This document shows positions 32,717 through 43,911 of a stretch of 64,000 bases of DNA, in pieces (the first letter of the stretch is position 1; each line of letters opens with the position of its first letter). The DNA comes from Cytidiella melzeri. Lineage: Eukaryota; Basidiomycota; Agaricomycetes; Polyporales; Irpicaceae. The notes under the pieces were generated by a model that saw only the letters and a program-made list of their open reading frames with translations, searched no databases and was not told the origin of the DNA. The DNA lies in assembly GCA_022592445.1 (NCBI GenBank), contig JABYQR010000035.1, positions 124,001 through 188,000 of the forward strand, written 5' to 3'. Position numbers and translations under genes: made by a program.

Positions 32717-34747
32717 CTACGGTTTATGGCGCGTCGAACGTCGGGTTACGATGGGCTCCTGCACCTCTGCTGCATCCGTAGGATGAGTAGCGGTGTTCTT
32801 CTTCCCGCGCTTCCTTTCGTTTGTCGCGAGGGGCCGTTGATCTAGCGAACCGACACCAGCAACAATGACTGAAGTCCTCTGGGTATTGGAGCCTGCGGCT
32901 TGTGGGGGTGGACCAAGTCCAGGAGGAGCTGGCGGAAAAGCAGGCGCAACAGGCGAGGGAGCTCCAGAAGGAGGGAGAATGCGAGGGGCTGCTGGGCGCA
33001 CAACTCCGCCGACAGGCTCGGTATCACGAGGAGGAGCAGACGACGAGGGTGAACGGACTCGGGTGGACACAGAGCGAGGAGCAGGCGGAGCCAGAGACTG
33101 GGAGCGAGGGGGAGCAGGAACAGGATCTGCTGGCGGCGAAGGAAGAGCCCGAGAGGCACGACGAGGAGCAGCAGCCGGAGGGGGGGATGGACCGCGAGAG
33201 GCACGACGAGGAGCAGCAGCCGGAGGGGGGGATGGACCGCGAGATAGAGGCTCAATGTTTACTTCGCCAAACATGGCCTCGACTTCTTCATTGTGAGCGT
33301 CGATGTCTTCGTCTGGCTCCGCGAGGTCGGTATCTGACAATCCAGCGCTATCTTTTCCAAATACTTCGCGATTCATCCATTGAAGTAAAGGCTCCGTAGT
33401 CCGGGGAGATGTGATGAGGAGCTTCACATAACGGTCAAAAAGCGACTGATAATTGTATGAAGTGGCCTTCAATGTGTTTGCCACCGCGAAGCTATCGTCT
33501 CCGGAAATGAGATAGATAAGCTACGACATTATGTCGTTAGTTGATGCATTGGTTAGAAGAATTGGACCACTTACGACGACGGCCGCAAATGCGATTAACC
33601 CAGGCGTTACAGTTGTGATGCCCCACAGATGCGCCTTTGTAAGTGTATTCGTGCTCCCTTTGATAGATCCCCTTCCGAGAATACCAGACTTGATGACCTG
33701 ATCGAGCAGTACATGAGTTTTGAGGCTTGCGCATTATGCGGTAAGAGTCACGTACGAAGACAATCCTATTGGTTCTAAACAACCACGCGATCTGGCCCGG
33801 ACGATCATCGGGGTAGAGTGCATTGCAGTAATAGTCACGGGCGTTTTTAGGACCCAGAGCCTGCAGGACTTCGCAGGCCTTCCGCGATGCAGCCCTTCCG
33901 AGAGTGTCGCTGCTGAGACCAAGCGAGCCGAAGATGTCAGAAATGTTCCCCATGGCAGCATGCACAAATTTGGACTTCTCTTCAAGAACTGCTTCGCGAA
34001 ACTGAAAGTAGGTCAGACGCTGTGAATGAGAAGAGAAGGAACAAGCTTGTACCTTTGTTGGTAGCCACTCTGCTATCCCCAAAACGGGCTTGACATCCGG
34101 GTTGGCTGCCAGGACATCCCACATCTCCGCTTTGTGTGCCGTCTCCTGCGTATCTGTGCTATCGTAGCGGCTGGCTGCATCGACAATTGGACGGGCCACG
34201 CTTAGTGCATCGCAAGTGAATTTATTTACCCAGGGCCGATAGAGTAGAGCGTATTTCTTTGCGCACTCTTGAACTTTCTTCACTCGCAAGTTCACAAGTG
34301 CGGTGGCAGGGTCGTTGTCTTCTGCCGGCTCCTTCGATCGCCCCTTTCCGCCGCGTCGCTTGGCCATTCGCAAATTGTCTGACAGCTTCTGTCTATCCTG
34401 TTCGCTTTGCCTGAGTTGCTCTTGCATGTCAACGTACTTCAGCTGGGCTCTGGTCAGCGCCTACGTCAGACGTCAGTGCTATTGAATAGTATGCAGAATG
34501 CCATGTTACTCACCTCCATCACGTCTTCGTCAGTGCGACGCGAAGCGCTTGAACGGGAAGCCTGACGGGAACTTGCAGAGCTGGGTGCAGGGCGGCTGTT
34601 TCCACGAGAACCGAGGCTCAGCGAGCCCATTTGCCCAGTCAGCAGTTGAGTGGTGTCGTCGTAGAGTTCCTCGTCCGAATCGTAACTGTGCTCGCGGCTG
34701 ACGAAGTCATCGTCGTCCACGTCCAGGTAGCTCAAGTCCTGCGACAT
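32717..34747 (-). CDS. Unknown protein carried by the Plavaka transposon
   Basis: Second gene of the element; function unknown. The ATG at 34747 gives an acidic, Ser-rich start (MSQDLSYLDVDDDDFVSRE), then a probable coiled coil (MQEQLRQSEQDRQKLSDNLR) and a basic patch (AKRRGGKGRSKEP). A folded middle domain follows (YALLYRPWVNKFTCDAL through WLFRTNRIVF, then LTKAHLWGITTVTPGLIAFA and ISGDDSFAVA). The tail is Pro/Ala-rich with two exact copies of RGPSPPPAAAPRRAS, then basic residues ending TRRSTRHKP. Five exons join in frame. The middle domain resembles, from memory, fungal DUF6698-type domains; this is unverified. It follows the transposase on the same strand, 940 bases away. Confidence 0.7.
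33151..33240. repeat. Perfect 45-bp tandem repeat, two units
   Basis: Units 33151-33195 and 33196-33240 are identical and in frame. They encode two copies of a 15-residue Pro/Ala-rich motif in the transposon's unknown protein. Perfect identity points to recent slippage. Confidence 0.85.
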
Positions 34748-35689
34748 GAGAGAAATAGAGAGGAGAGCCCGTAAGATAATGCGGTACTGAGGGTAAATAG
34801 CATGCATTCTTACTTGTTTTATACCGATGCAGGAAGCGCGGGGAAGACGTTTTACGTCAATGTTAGCGTACGAATTTGTCTGGCTTGGTGGCGCGGAATG
34901 CCAAAGGCACGAGGATTGATGGTCATGCTGTAAATGCATGGATCATGGCGTGTTAGGACTACAATAGACGGAATGAAAGAAATAACACGATACCGTAAGA
35001 TGCTGCTGGGCGTTGGCGGCAATAAACAGCATGTAGACTATGCTGATTGGGACAACGGTCCCGCGTACTACGCGTAGTGAATATGTTGACCTGCCTCATG
35101 TAATAACACGGGGGAGCGGCACGTTAGATGGAATGTAAAGAAGAGTGAAAGGGCGTAACCGGACACGACGTCGCCAACATCTCATGTGCTGTTGGCGTTC
35201 ATATGATGTCGCCGGTAGGGAGATCGTCTGAGCGAACGTCAGATGACAGGAGCTAGCACGGGTGAACATTGCAGCTCACCGATCAAGAACCCCTGCTCGA
35301 CAGACGTGGCCTATGGGGTGATACTGCGAAGGGACTAGAAGGCAGGCAAAGTCGGTGTGCATGCCCTCACTGTGACTAATGAGCTTGTTAGAGAACGTCT
35401 ATCTTCAGTCAGAATATGAAAGCGAGTAGGTCATAGAGAGAGCTTTGGAAGAGCCGCAAACGCAACTAGACCTGATTCAGATGATTTAGAAGGTAGTATG
35501 TGTCATGATGAGTGAGACAGAGCACATACCTTTTCATTAGGGGCGATCTATATGACCTTGGTGGGTAGGTTAGGTGAGACAGCATAGAGGGAGCGGTAAG
35601 GAAAGGCTTGAGATTAGTGATGAGCATGCAGTGACGGAGACAAGTGTGGGATCGGCGACGACAAGCAGCCTATGGACTTCCTAGTCACG
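34748..35689. other. Spacer between the two transposon genes
   Basis: About 940 bases between the transposase stop and the start of the second gene, both on the minus strand. It presumably contains the second gene's promoter. No gene or clear repeat is seen. Confidence 0.5.
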
Positions 35690-38600
35690 CTATTGGACAA
35701 TCTCCATATCCCGGTTCTGAAACAGAGACATCATCCGTAAAAAGTGGTCTGTGTCAAGGCCGTCCATTAGCGTATACTCTCTGTCATGCTGGCGATCTGG
35801 GACAATGACCGCGCCTCGGATGATAGATCGCGCTGGAACAACCATTGACTCCCGACGAGGTTTCTCCCGTAGTCGACATAAGGCCAGTGCTGCGTCTGCT
35901 CTCCGTGCAACGGTTGCCATAGGCTGAATCAGGGCCAGGGCGAACTTTTGCTCTCCAGTGGAATAGACAAAGATGCGGACCAGTCTGCAGAACATCACCT
36001 CGGTATCTGACATATGAATCAGAGCACAGTCAAACCGCTCAGTGTTGTAGTCTGGTGTTGATCTGCAGTAGAGACGATCCGTATTTGTTCTCCAGGATAC
36101 CTTGTGCTCGAAGTCAACCAGCATATACGAGCAGTTGAGAACCTCGTAGAACGAGTGTCAGATTTCAATTTGATACTGATGCTGAGATGATGGGACTTAC
36201 CGTGTCTGAGTCACGGATAGGTGGCACATTGTGCAACACTTGATGAGGCGGAGGGGGGACACTACTCGCCGCGGTTGTCCGAGACAGGAGGTCTCCAAGA
36301 CAATTGGACAGCTTCCGGCGTAGGTTTATGAACGCGTCGTCGGTGGCTGACTGACGAGCGAAGTCGCTGAAAGTGGTCTTTCGGCGTGATCCGACGTAGA
36401 CATGTCCGAATACCCATGCGTCCCTAGGCCTTATACTTGGCCCCTCAGGTTCCTCATCCGAATCCGCGGTTCTAATAGGCTCATTGGATTTCTTCGCCGC
36501 CTGATCCATGGCCTCGATGTGCGCACGCGTGAAACAGCATACATGAGCTCGATCCTCAATCCTACCCAGCTTGAACAGAGTTTGAGTAGATCAGACTCTC
36601 ATGTTGCTGACGGTTGTATAATCTCGTACCTGCGGCTCTACATTCTTGAAGTTTGTTTGCATCCGATAGGCACGTCGCATAGGTCCATTCAAATTCTCGT
36701 TCACCTTCGTATCCATGTTGGCGATCACGCCCTTCCTTCGAATGTCTCGAGCAGCGTGAATGTGGGCATGGATCTTGATTATGCCGTCCCAATCCTTGAC
36801 ATCGTCGCCTTCGTCGTGCTGAGTAGTATAATCCTGTATAAGTAGCAGTTGTTATCAAGCCACTGTCTGCCTTCTGTCTACAAAGCTTAACTCACCACTA
36901 GTCGGTCATGAAAGACATCTACTGTCCTCTCATAGGCGGCGATGGTATCTTCCGTGTGAACCTCGAATGAGAGGTACATATTGAGTTCGTGCCATTTCCG
37001 AAAGAGTCTAAGCAAAGCAAAACCCTTCGGGGTCTGCACTTGGCCCATAACGTTGTATGTGGCGTGAAGAAGAATCTGCAACACTCATGATCAGTCTGTA
37101 TTTATCTGAGAGATTTGTACGTACTCTTGCTGCATCTGCCCACTTTTTTCCATCGCTGAAGTCGAGCGTAAGGATCCCGGTTTTGAAATGCGCCAGATCA
37201 GACCAGCGTGCCATGGTCTTGAACCTAGAGAGGTATTTCAGCCTTCACATCAATTGAGTCTTGCGGAGGTATGTGACGCACGTTTCATCGACCTCAGCTT
37301 GCGCTTTTCGGCCGAGATCTTTGAGAATAATCTTGATCTCTGGGAGGATATGCTTTTGAAACACTCCTATGATGTCCACATGCAGACGATCATAGGAAAT
37401 TGCCTCATGAACATCAGTATTTGCCACAGCCCATAGTGCGTTTTATGCGGGAGCGTCAGTATTGAACATGAGGGCACGCGCTGTGAATTTGGGCTGACTT
37501 GCCTCAACATTGCGCAAGCCGATGGCCTTGAGTGCGGCGCCTTTTGATGCCTTCGACTCTGCCCTGGTAACAAGTATTTGAGCAGATGCGGCAGTCCTGT
37601 AAGCATACCTTGTTTTCAAATCAGACAGTCCTCCTTTCGGAACAAGGCACACGGGACACGGAGCTTTACCAAGGAGCCCTCTGATGAGTGCAAAATGGCA
37701 TCTAACAAGGGGAAATGCAATCAATACAACAGAGTGTCAAAAATGCGTACAATACGTCACTGTTCTTCGTAGTCAGCTGAGAGAACGTGGATATACGGGA
37801 ACAAGATGCGAGGAATACCATCGCCGCAGCGGACGACCTCGCCCAGCTTTGAAATGCGTGCGACATCTTCGAGGAAAACGCGGAATGCCTCATGATAAAC
37901 TGCATTCTTCCAATCGACAAAGCCGGGCTTCCCCTGCTCTCCGACCATTCCCTCAGGCTGAGACAATCCGTAAATACATGCATCCCCAATAACTGAGCAC
38001 TTACAATTGGCAAGAATCCCACAATACGTCCTCCGCCCCAAGACTTGCCATTTCGAATCCACATCGGGAGGTTCCCAACGCGAGCAACAATGAAATGGCC
38101 TTTCTGGGTCCCGAACGTTGAAAGCACGCTGGTGTCTGCCCACAAGATGATTGCGAGAGGCTTAGCGCCACTGCGAACCTCTGAGATGTCCGACTGATGA
38201 TGACTGCTTCGTTAGAGTTTTTTCAGACAATCACATAGATCATTACTCACCTGGACTTCGGCGAATTTCTTAGCAGTCCAGGGCTCGTCATAGAAGCGAA
38301 CCCACTCTGTACCGTTGTACTTGGACAACCGTTGCGCATCCCACTCCATGTAAGGCGCGAGCAAGGGATCTTGTACCTGAGAAAGGATCCAGTCCCAAAG
38401 TGGCCTCGAGTGGAAGTCGAACAGCTGGTCTGTGTCTTTGTACAGCTTGCTGATTTTTGTCGAGCTGAACGAGGGATGGTACAACTTGGCGCTTTCCCAC
38501 ACAGTATTCACGTCGTCAGCGGACTTGAGAGTGAGATTGGCCGGCGTATTGACAGCGTCCTTGACGAGCTTGAAGAGATCGTTGACGAGTTGTTGGTTGA

Positions 38601-39638
38601 GGGACGCCTTTTGAGTGAACTCAGCGAACTCGAAGTCCAGGCGACTCTTGAACGGCTTCCACGGGTCGGACTTCGACAAACCAATGTCAATCGTGCGCTT
38701 TTCCTGCCTAAAGTCGTTGAATGAGAAGATACGGGATGAGCGACCGGCAGCTTTGTGATAGACGACCTTGATGTCGTTGACCTGCGGATCCGGATTGGCC
38801 ACGTTGTCAGTCAGGACCTCTTCTATAAACGTGCACAGCATGTCAGCGTGGGTAAACTTCAATGTGCACGAGGTATTCTTCTTACCTTCTTGATGCTCGT
38901 AGCTCTGATCATCAGCTGGGTCCTCCTCAGCTGTCGATAAGAGTTGGGGTGGCACGTTTTCCGCAATGCCGTCTGAATCCTCATCGGATTCAACGAGTTC
39001 GTCTTCTGGCTGAGACTCGACTTCTGCGTCAGCCGGACCATCTTCTGGAGGTTCGCTGCCAGCAGGAGCCTGGCTGATCGCTAGGTCGGCCTCGACATCC
39101 AGCCCGGTGGCGTTGGCTACCCCAGTTAGCACATCCAACCCAACACGGGGAGTCATATGAGCTCGCTGGGGGATTTCTGCCAAAGGACCGAAGGGTCAGA
39201 TGGTGCGCTGATAAACATCTGTGAGAATTTACCAAGGTCTGTGAGACTCCAAGTTGTAGCACTTGGGGAGCCCAAACGGCTCAGGCTGGGGTCCTCTTGC
39301 CTAACAAGCCGTCCTGAAGAAGAAAAAAAATAAGTATGTAGCACAATTGAGTGCTGTAGTTTCATACCTCGCTTTGGAGTGCGAAGTACCTCCTGATTTG
39401 CGGCGCGCTTGCGGCTGGAAAGCGAATTTAAATCCTCATTATTGTCGAGTCCTAATGCACGCTTGCGCGCGTCGATGCGCTCTGTATATTTTCGCATATC
39501 GTCGCATCTTCTAAAGTGGGACGCAAAGCCTCTGGCAAGGAAAGATTCACCGCAGTTGGGGCACGTTTTCCTGGCATCTGTCGTATATCGTCCGTCGACA
39601 GCCTTTCCCTTCCCCTTCGCTCGTGATGCAGAGGGCAT
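35690..39638 (-). CDS. Plavaka-family transposase
   Basis: DNA transposase of the element. The ATG at 39638 gives MPSASRAKGKGKAVDGRYTT, then a C2HC zinc finger in CPNCGESFLARGFASHFRRC. An acidic linker follows (DEEDSD-rich region near 38980). The core includes WKPFKSRLDFEFAEFTQKAS, WDAQRLSKYNGTEWVRFYDE and the hallmark stretch ILWADTSVLSTFGTQKGHF followed by LPMWIRNGKSWGGGRIVGFL. It continues with EAFRVFLEDVARISKLG, GLLGKAPCPVCLVPKGGLSD and SYDRLHVDIIGVFQKHILPE. The distal exons end in a YNTERFDCALIHMSDTEV region. At least eight introns are needed. No stop breaks the inferred frame, so the gene may be intact. Acidic catalytic residues probably include those in WADT and DRLHVD, but I cannot prove which. 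Confidence 0.8.
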
Positions 39639-39787
39639 ATTAAATACGCAATAATCTGAATTAATATATTCAAGCTCTTCAACTAACAACGCAAAACGAA
39701 AGCTTTAATTACTCAACTTACTTGCAACGGGTATACGATCAGATACAGAAGAGGAAAGCGTACAAATGGTACAGAGGGGCAAGAGAG

Positions 39788-39808
39788 TGGTGGTGGTGGT
39801 GGTGGTGG
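39788..39808. repeat. (TGG)7 microsatellite
   Basis: Seven uninterrupted TGG units, 170 bases upstream of the transposase start, inside the transposon's right non-coding end. Confidence 0.9.
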
Positions 39809-40069
39809 AAGAGAGGCAATAGCGCCACGTATGCGTGTTGAACACGAACATGTGGCGCTATCTGATCCTCACGATGTCCTCTAGAGGGACGCAACTTTCC
39901 TACCATTACCATATAGAGGAAGCATATTCTACAGAGAGGCTCCCGAGGCCGGCCCGTTACCTCGAGATTGCGGATTTTGCATCTAGAGGCTGGCGATGGT
40001 CTCGAGCTGTCATCCAGTCGGCATCTAGCCGGCATCAAGATTGCCGCTAGAGGCTTACGTGAGGCAAGC

Positions 40070-40100
40070 GCCTCAAGAGGCTAATTCAAGTTTTCCGACA
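40070..40100 (-). repeat. Right terminal inverted repeat of the Plavaka element
   Basis: Read on the minus strand it starts TGTCGGAAAA and carries GCCTCTTGAG at the same offset as the left end. The TA at 40101-40102 repeats the left flank. Confidence 0.75.
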
Positions 40101-40427
40101 TATAGCCCACAATAACGTTACTTGTATAAAGCTCAAGGACCATCGGACTCTACCCTCGTTCGCATCGTTCCCAGACATGTGAGCACGGGCCCGTGGGTCA
40201 GTGCAAGTCCAGATTACGATTTGATCGAAAGGTATTTTGGTAACTACCGCAGCCACGCTCCTAGCTGACACGTTTGGAATTGTATACTCCATTACATCGA
40301 ACTGTAGAGTTATTGTGCTAATCTTGGGGTATGCAGATACAAGTGTTAAGTCATATGTGATCATCGTTGAAGCGTCGTAAGTGGCATGATGTAGCGAAGC
40401 AGGCGATCGAAAAACCGGGAATGTTGT
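40101..40427. other. Right flank of the transposon: displaced 3' end of F-box copy 2
   Basis: The first 15 bases hold the original stop codon of F-box copy 2 (TAA at 40113-40115 when joined across the insertion). The rest is presumably its 3' UTR, running into the convergent Ncp1-like gene. No separate gene is seen. Confidence 0.55.
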
Positions 40428-41215
40428 CTAGACTGCAGGGCCTGCAGCGCCAGAAACACCGTTCGGCTTGCTCGGGATAGTGTCGCCAGGGCCAATGGGA
40501 CCCTCAGCGTGCTGGACGCCATGCGCGGCATTGGGGTTGAGGGCACCGTTCATTCGAGATCCTTCGTCCATGCTACCCGCGCGGGAGCCAGCGCGTGAGG
40601 CGGCAGCCGCATGAATGTTGGAGAGCTTCATCTCGCGTTGTTGCTTTTGTATGATGTCAGCCACTTGTTGTCGATGCAGGTGAGACGGGAAAAGCAGACG
40701 TACGTCGTTGACATCCTTACGATGCGCTGTCTCATCAACAGTGGCGCGACGTTGCTGAAGGTCTTGCTCGAGACGCTGTTGATGCTGTCTTTTCAGCTGT
40801 CGAGACGTTGGACGTTAGGTACACTGACTATTAATTGCAACATAAATCCTCACATCCAGATCCTTTTCTGCATTCTGCTGAGAAGCGATAGCAGCCTCAT
40901 GCTGGTGCTCGGCCTTGTTCAAGGCAGCAGCGCGCTTGTGTTCTGTGTTGACGGCCTTGTCGACGTTGTGCTGGGCTTTGTCTGCGCCCTGCATAATCAC
41001 TCGTAGATGAGACTCGATGGTCGTGGTGGTATCAAACGCGTCGAACGTACCTTGATGGCGTTCTGATGCGCCTTCTCTGCATGCTTGAGGTCGCGGATGG
41101 AGTGGTCGAGGTTCTTTTGGTCGGTTTTTGTCTCGCTAGCGATTCTCTTCTCTACCTCGCGGATGGTCGGGTCTGCAGACATTGAATCGTTGTTAGAGCC
41201 GAAGCAAAGTGGCAT
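40428..41215 (-). CDS. Ncp1-like coiled-coil protein (putative DNA-binding)
   Basis: Strongly charged helical protein of about 200 residues. The ATG at 41215 gives MPLCFGSNNDSMSADPTIRE; an internal ATG at 41182 (MSADPTIREVEKRIASETKT) may be the true start. The body is one long heptad-type helix: DQKNLDHSIRDLKHAEKAHQ, ADKAQHNVDKAVNTEHKRAA and HEAAIASQQNAEKDLDLKRQ followed by HQQRLEQDL. The tail is Ala/Gly/Pro-rich (RAGSRAGSMDEGSRMNGAL) and ends SGAAGPAV. Similar basidiomycete proteins are annotated as DNA-binding protein Ncp1; this is recalled, not checked. Three or four exons. It converges on the interrupted F-box gene. Confidence 0.65.
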
Positions 41216-41589
41216 GCTAGTATGTGGTGGTGAGTGGGCGATGATTGGGGGATGGAGGACTAGCGAGAGGGAGGGTTTATAACCTGGGTCTTCAGTGGAG
41301 TGAGCCACTAGTGCCCGGTGGCTTTCGAGTGGCTGGACGTGGCGGACCTTGGCATGACGTCATTGAACGATGGGGATGGATTATCAACAGGATCACAGAA
41401 AAATGTATAAAAATTAAAAAATAAACATGGATCCAATGAGACACTCGAATTTGAACGTATGAGAGTAACTAAGCAAATGCCAATGGAGGCTGCAGAACGC
41501 ATTTGGAATGCGAGGACTTTGTGGCGTCAGGCGCCTGTATGAATACTTACAACCCAAGGTGAAACTCTTCGCTCTTTCATGCAATTTCC

Positions 41590-43096
41590 ATGGCTGCGCC
41601 TCTCCCTGATGAAATAGTCTCTCTCGTACACACTCAATATGCAGCTCTCAAGTTTAGGCCGCCTTCACGACAGTTCACGGTTCTAGCAGCGTTCGTGCTA
41701 TCGAGCGAAACTAGCTCAACAAAAGTCATCTCCCTCGGAACCGGCTCAAAATGCCTCCCAGCTCACAAACTACAGCGTGGGGGCGACATCGTGCACGACA
41801 GCCACGCGGAGATACTCGCCAGAAGAGGCGCAGTACGGTTCTTTCTGGAGGAGATTGGTCGAGTCGTCGCGTCGGTGTGGATTGAACGTGAGGACGAAGG
41901 AAAGTTTAGGTTACGAAAGGGTGTGAGAGTGCATCTGTACATATCCACGCCTCCTTGTAAGCTCATTTTATGCTTATGCGACGGGGATAACTTTGATTAT
42001 TTGAACGTCCATGGTGCTTCACGAAGGTGGCGACGCATCCACTCGTTACCTTGCTTCATTCCAGGATGAAGCTATGGCAGCCCTCAAGGACAGCGGTCTG
42101 CGGTCTGATCTGGCAGCTGGCACAGCTGCAAGGGGGAGAGACAACTATTTGCTGTATGGCGTCTTGAGGACGAAGCCTGGACGAGCAGATTCACCGCCGA
42201 CATTGTCAATGTCGTGCAGCGATAAAATCGCAAGTTGGAGCGTGCTTGGTGTACAAGGTGCTCTGGCTGCAAGAGTTTTGATGCCAATTTATATCGACGA
42301 GGTGATTCTGGGAGAAGTGAGCGAGGGTATGCGAGATACGGTGCGGGCGGACTGCGAGAGGGCATTGTGGAAGAGACTACAAGAGATCGAAGGTCAGCAT
42401 ACACGTGTCCTAAATGCACCATTAGATCTGAGACTCATTGTGCTTGCTCATGTTCAAAGAGAGCGCTCTTCGTACGGGATACAGTCTGCATCGCCCGAGA
42501 GTGTCTTTCACGTCTTTCCCCTTCGCACATGCGAAAAGCACCCTAAGCGCATGCCTGTTAGACAACCCAAGTTCATGTAATGACTGTAAGACCAACGCTA
42601 TCTATAACCTTTCACTAAAACTATTCCTGATTTTCTTCCTCGTCATAGCACTGTGCTGGATTGCAGGTTCACTAAAGAGCTCCGAAGTACTCATCAACGG
42701 TCTCAGACGCGGGGTTCCTCCGAAACATCTATGGAATCCAAAATTTAGGTACGTCCATGTCTCATCGACCAAGCCATTGTTGATGACCGCTAACGGGTCC
42801 TGTACTCACTCTTCAGACCTCTATTGTCCAAAATCGCATTGTTCGGATTGTATGCGCAGACTGCTTCCGCACTTGGTTCTCCGCACAAACCGTACGTCAC
42901 TGTGAACCTGACACGCTATCGTACAATTCTGACTGACAAACCACGCCACAGGAACGAAGTGTACCTGGCCACAAAGCGAGATTCTGTGGATTACCAGGCT
43001 GTCAAACGTGCCTTGATAGGGGAAGGCGCACCATTCGCTGGTTGGGTAAGAAGTGGATCTTCATGGGAAGAGTTTCAAGTCGATGGATCGTATTAA
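41590..43096 (+). CDS. TAD1: tRNA-specific adenosine deaminase 1 (A37 of tRNA-Ala)
   Basis: ADAT1/Tad1 deaminates A37 to inosine in tRNA-Ala. The deaminase signatures are all present: the zinc ligand and proton shuttle in VHDSHAEILARRGAVRFFL, PPCGDAS (split by an intron near 41957) and the SCSDKIASWSVLGVQGALAA block typical of the ADAR/ADAT1 fold, which coordinates the second zinc cysteine. SLGTGSKCLPAHKL near residue 45 is the family entry motif. The C-terminal half (RNEVYLATKRDSVDYQAVKR) completes the A-deaminase domain, ending WEEFQVDGSY. About six exons. The length of about 400 residues suits the family. A long open frame through 42580 is exon plus intron read-through. Confidence 0.88.
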
Positions 43097-43346
43097 GTTA
43101 CCAAGGTGAGTAGATTTACACTGGTATGGGACGCGGGACATACAGCTACTATGATACGTGCTAGATATTGCAAGATTAAGGAGTGACGAGGATAGTGCCA
43201 GAGCTCAATAGACTGTGGCGGACAATACGAAGCCTTCGTAAGGAGAGAGTAGAATAGCATAAAGGAAGGTGATGTATGGTAAATGTTCAACCACACCTGG
43301 TGCTCGAGAGAATATGTACGCTGATAGATAACCACGACAAAATAGA

Positions 43347-43911
43347 TTAGAAGAAGTTGGAATAGCTCCTTTTCCTGGTCGGCAAGGTGCGCTGCGCTGA
43401 AAAAGCATCGCGCTTAGGCTGTCACTGCGCGTTAGCTTTGTGTACTATCGTCATCAATAGGCGCGTCCGACCACTTACGCGTTCGTCCTTGGGTGCCTTG
43501 CGAGGTGTGGGAGACGTTGCGATCACGGGTTCAGTGCCTTCAATTGCAGGGAACTTGAAGTTCGGCGTCACTGTGTAGGACACCAGGAGAGGCTACGAGA
43601 TGCAGGATCAAACTATGTTTTTCGTACGCTTCACAGACGGATTTTACTCACGCTCGCAGGAGGAGTGGGCCATGGACTTTCAAGCTGACGATACCGCGAT
43701 GGAATGGCAAGGATCTGAAATCATAGGCAGCAAATTGTAAGTGGGTCGTGTGCGTCCTCTCGCACAGATGGCAGCTAACCTGATGAGAATCGCTCAGCTG
43801 TACCACGGCGTGCGGCAATGATGAATACCACAGCATATACTCGTCGTACTCGTCATCGTACAACTCCCGGACTGTGAGTTGCTGTTCAACGTGCTGGGTG
43901 AAGTCGTACAT
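43347..43911 (-). CDS. Small conserved-looking protein of unknown function
   Basis: Unrecognised. Four exons join in phase to give about 140 residues. It starts MYDFTQHVEQQLTVRELYDD and continues EYDEYMLWYSSLPHAVVQLS, then a Pro-rich stretch (SPWPTPPASPLLVSYTVTPN) and a basic tail ending TLPTRKRSYSNFF. Canonical GT-AG boundaries with branch-type sequences support a real gene. There is no signal peptide or membrane segment. It is convergent with TAD1. Confidence 0.6.

Larger units (their letters stand above)
31819..40100 (-). mobile_element. Plavaka-type DNA transposon, 8.28 kb, apparently complete
   Basis: Inverted repeats of 31 bases bound the element, beginning TGTCGGAAA and sharing the inner block GCCTCTTGAG (24 of 31 positions match). 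A TA dinucleotide flanks each end (31817-31818 and 40101-40102). Two minus-strand genes lie inside: the transposase (35690-39638) and an unknown gene (32717-34747). The target is the last codons of the second F-box gene: removing the element with one TA gives codons for R-W-Y-S-P-Q then stop at 40113-40115, closely matching the R-W-Y-G-E stop of copy 1. Plavaka transposases are basidiomycete enzymes related to the KDZ group; the exact superfamily TSD length was not checked. Confidence 0.8.

Noticed and set aside
32842..33399. Long antisense and alternative-frame open frames rich in Arg/Gly/Glu or Leu
   Set aside because: They are composition shadows of the Pro/Ala-rich tail of the transposon gene on the minus strand and have no splice partners.
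41401..41450. A-rich run as a possible retrotransposon poly(A) tail
   Set aside because: No target duplication, ORF or repeat body accompanies it; it is better read as ordinary promoter sequence upstream of TAD1 and the Ncp1-like gene.
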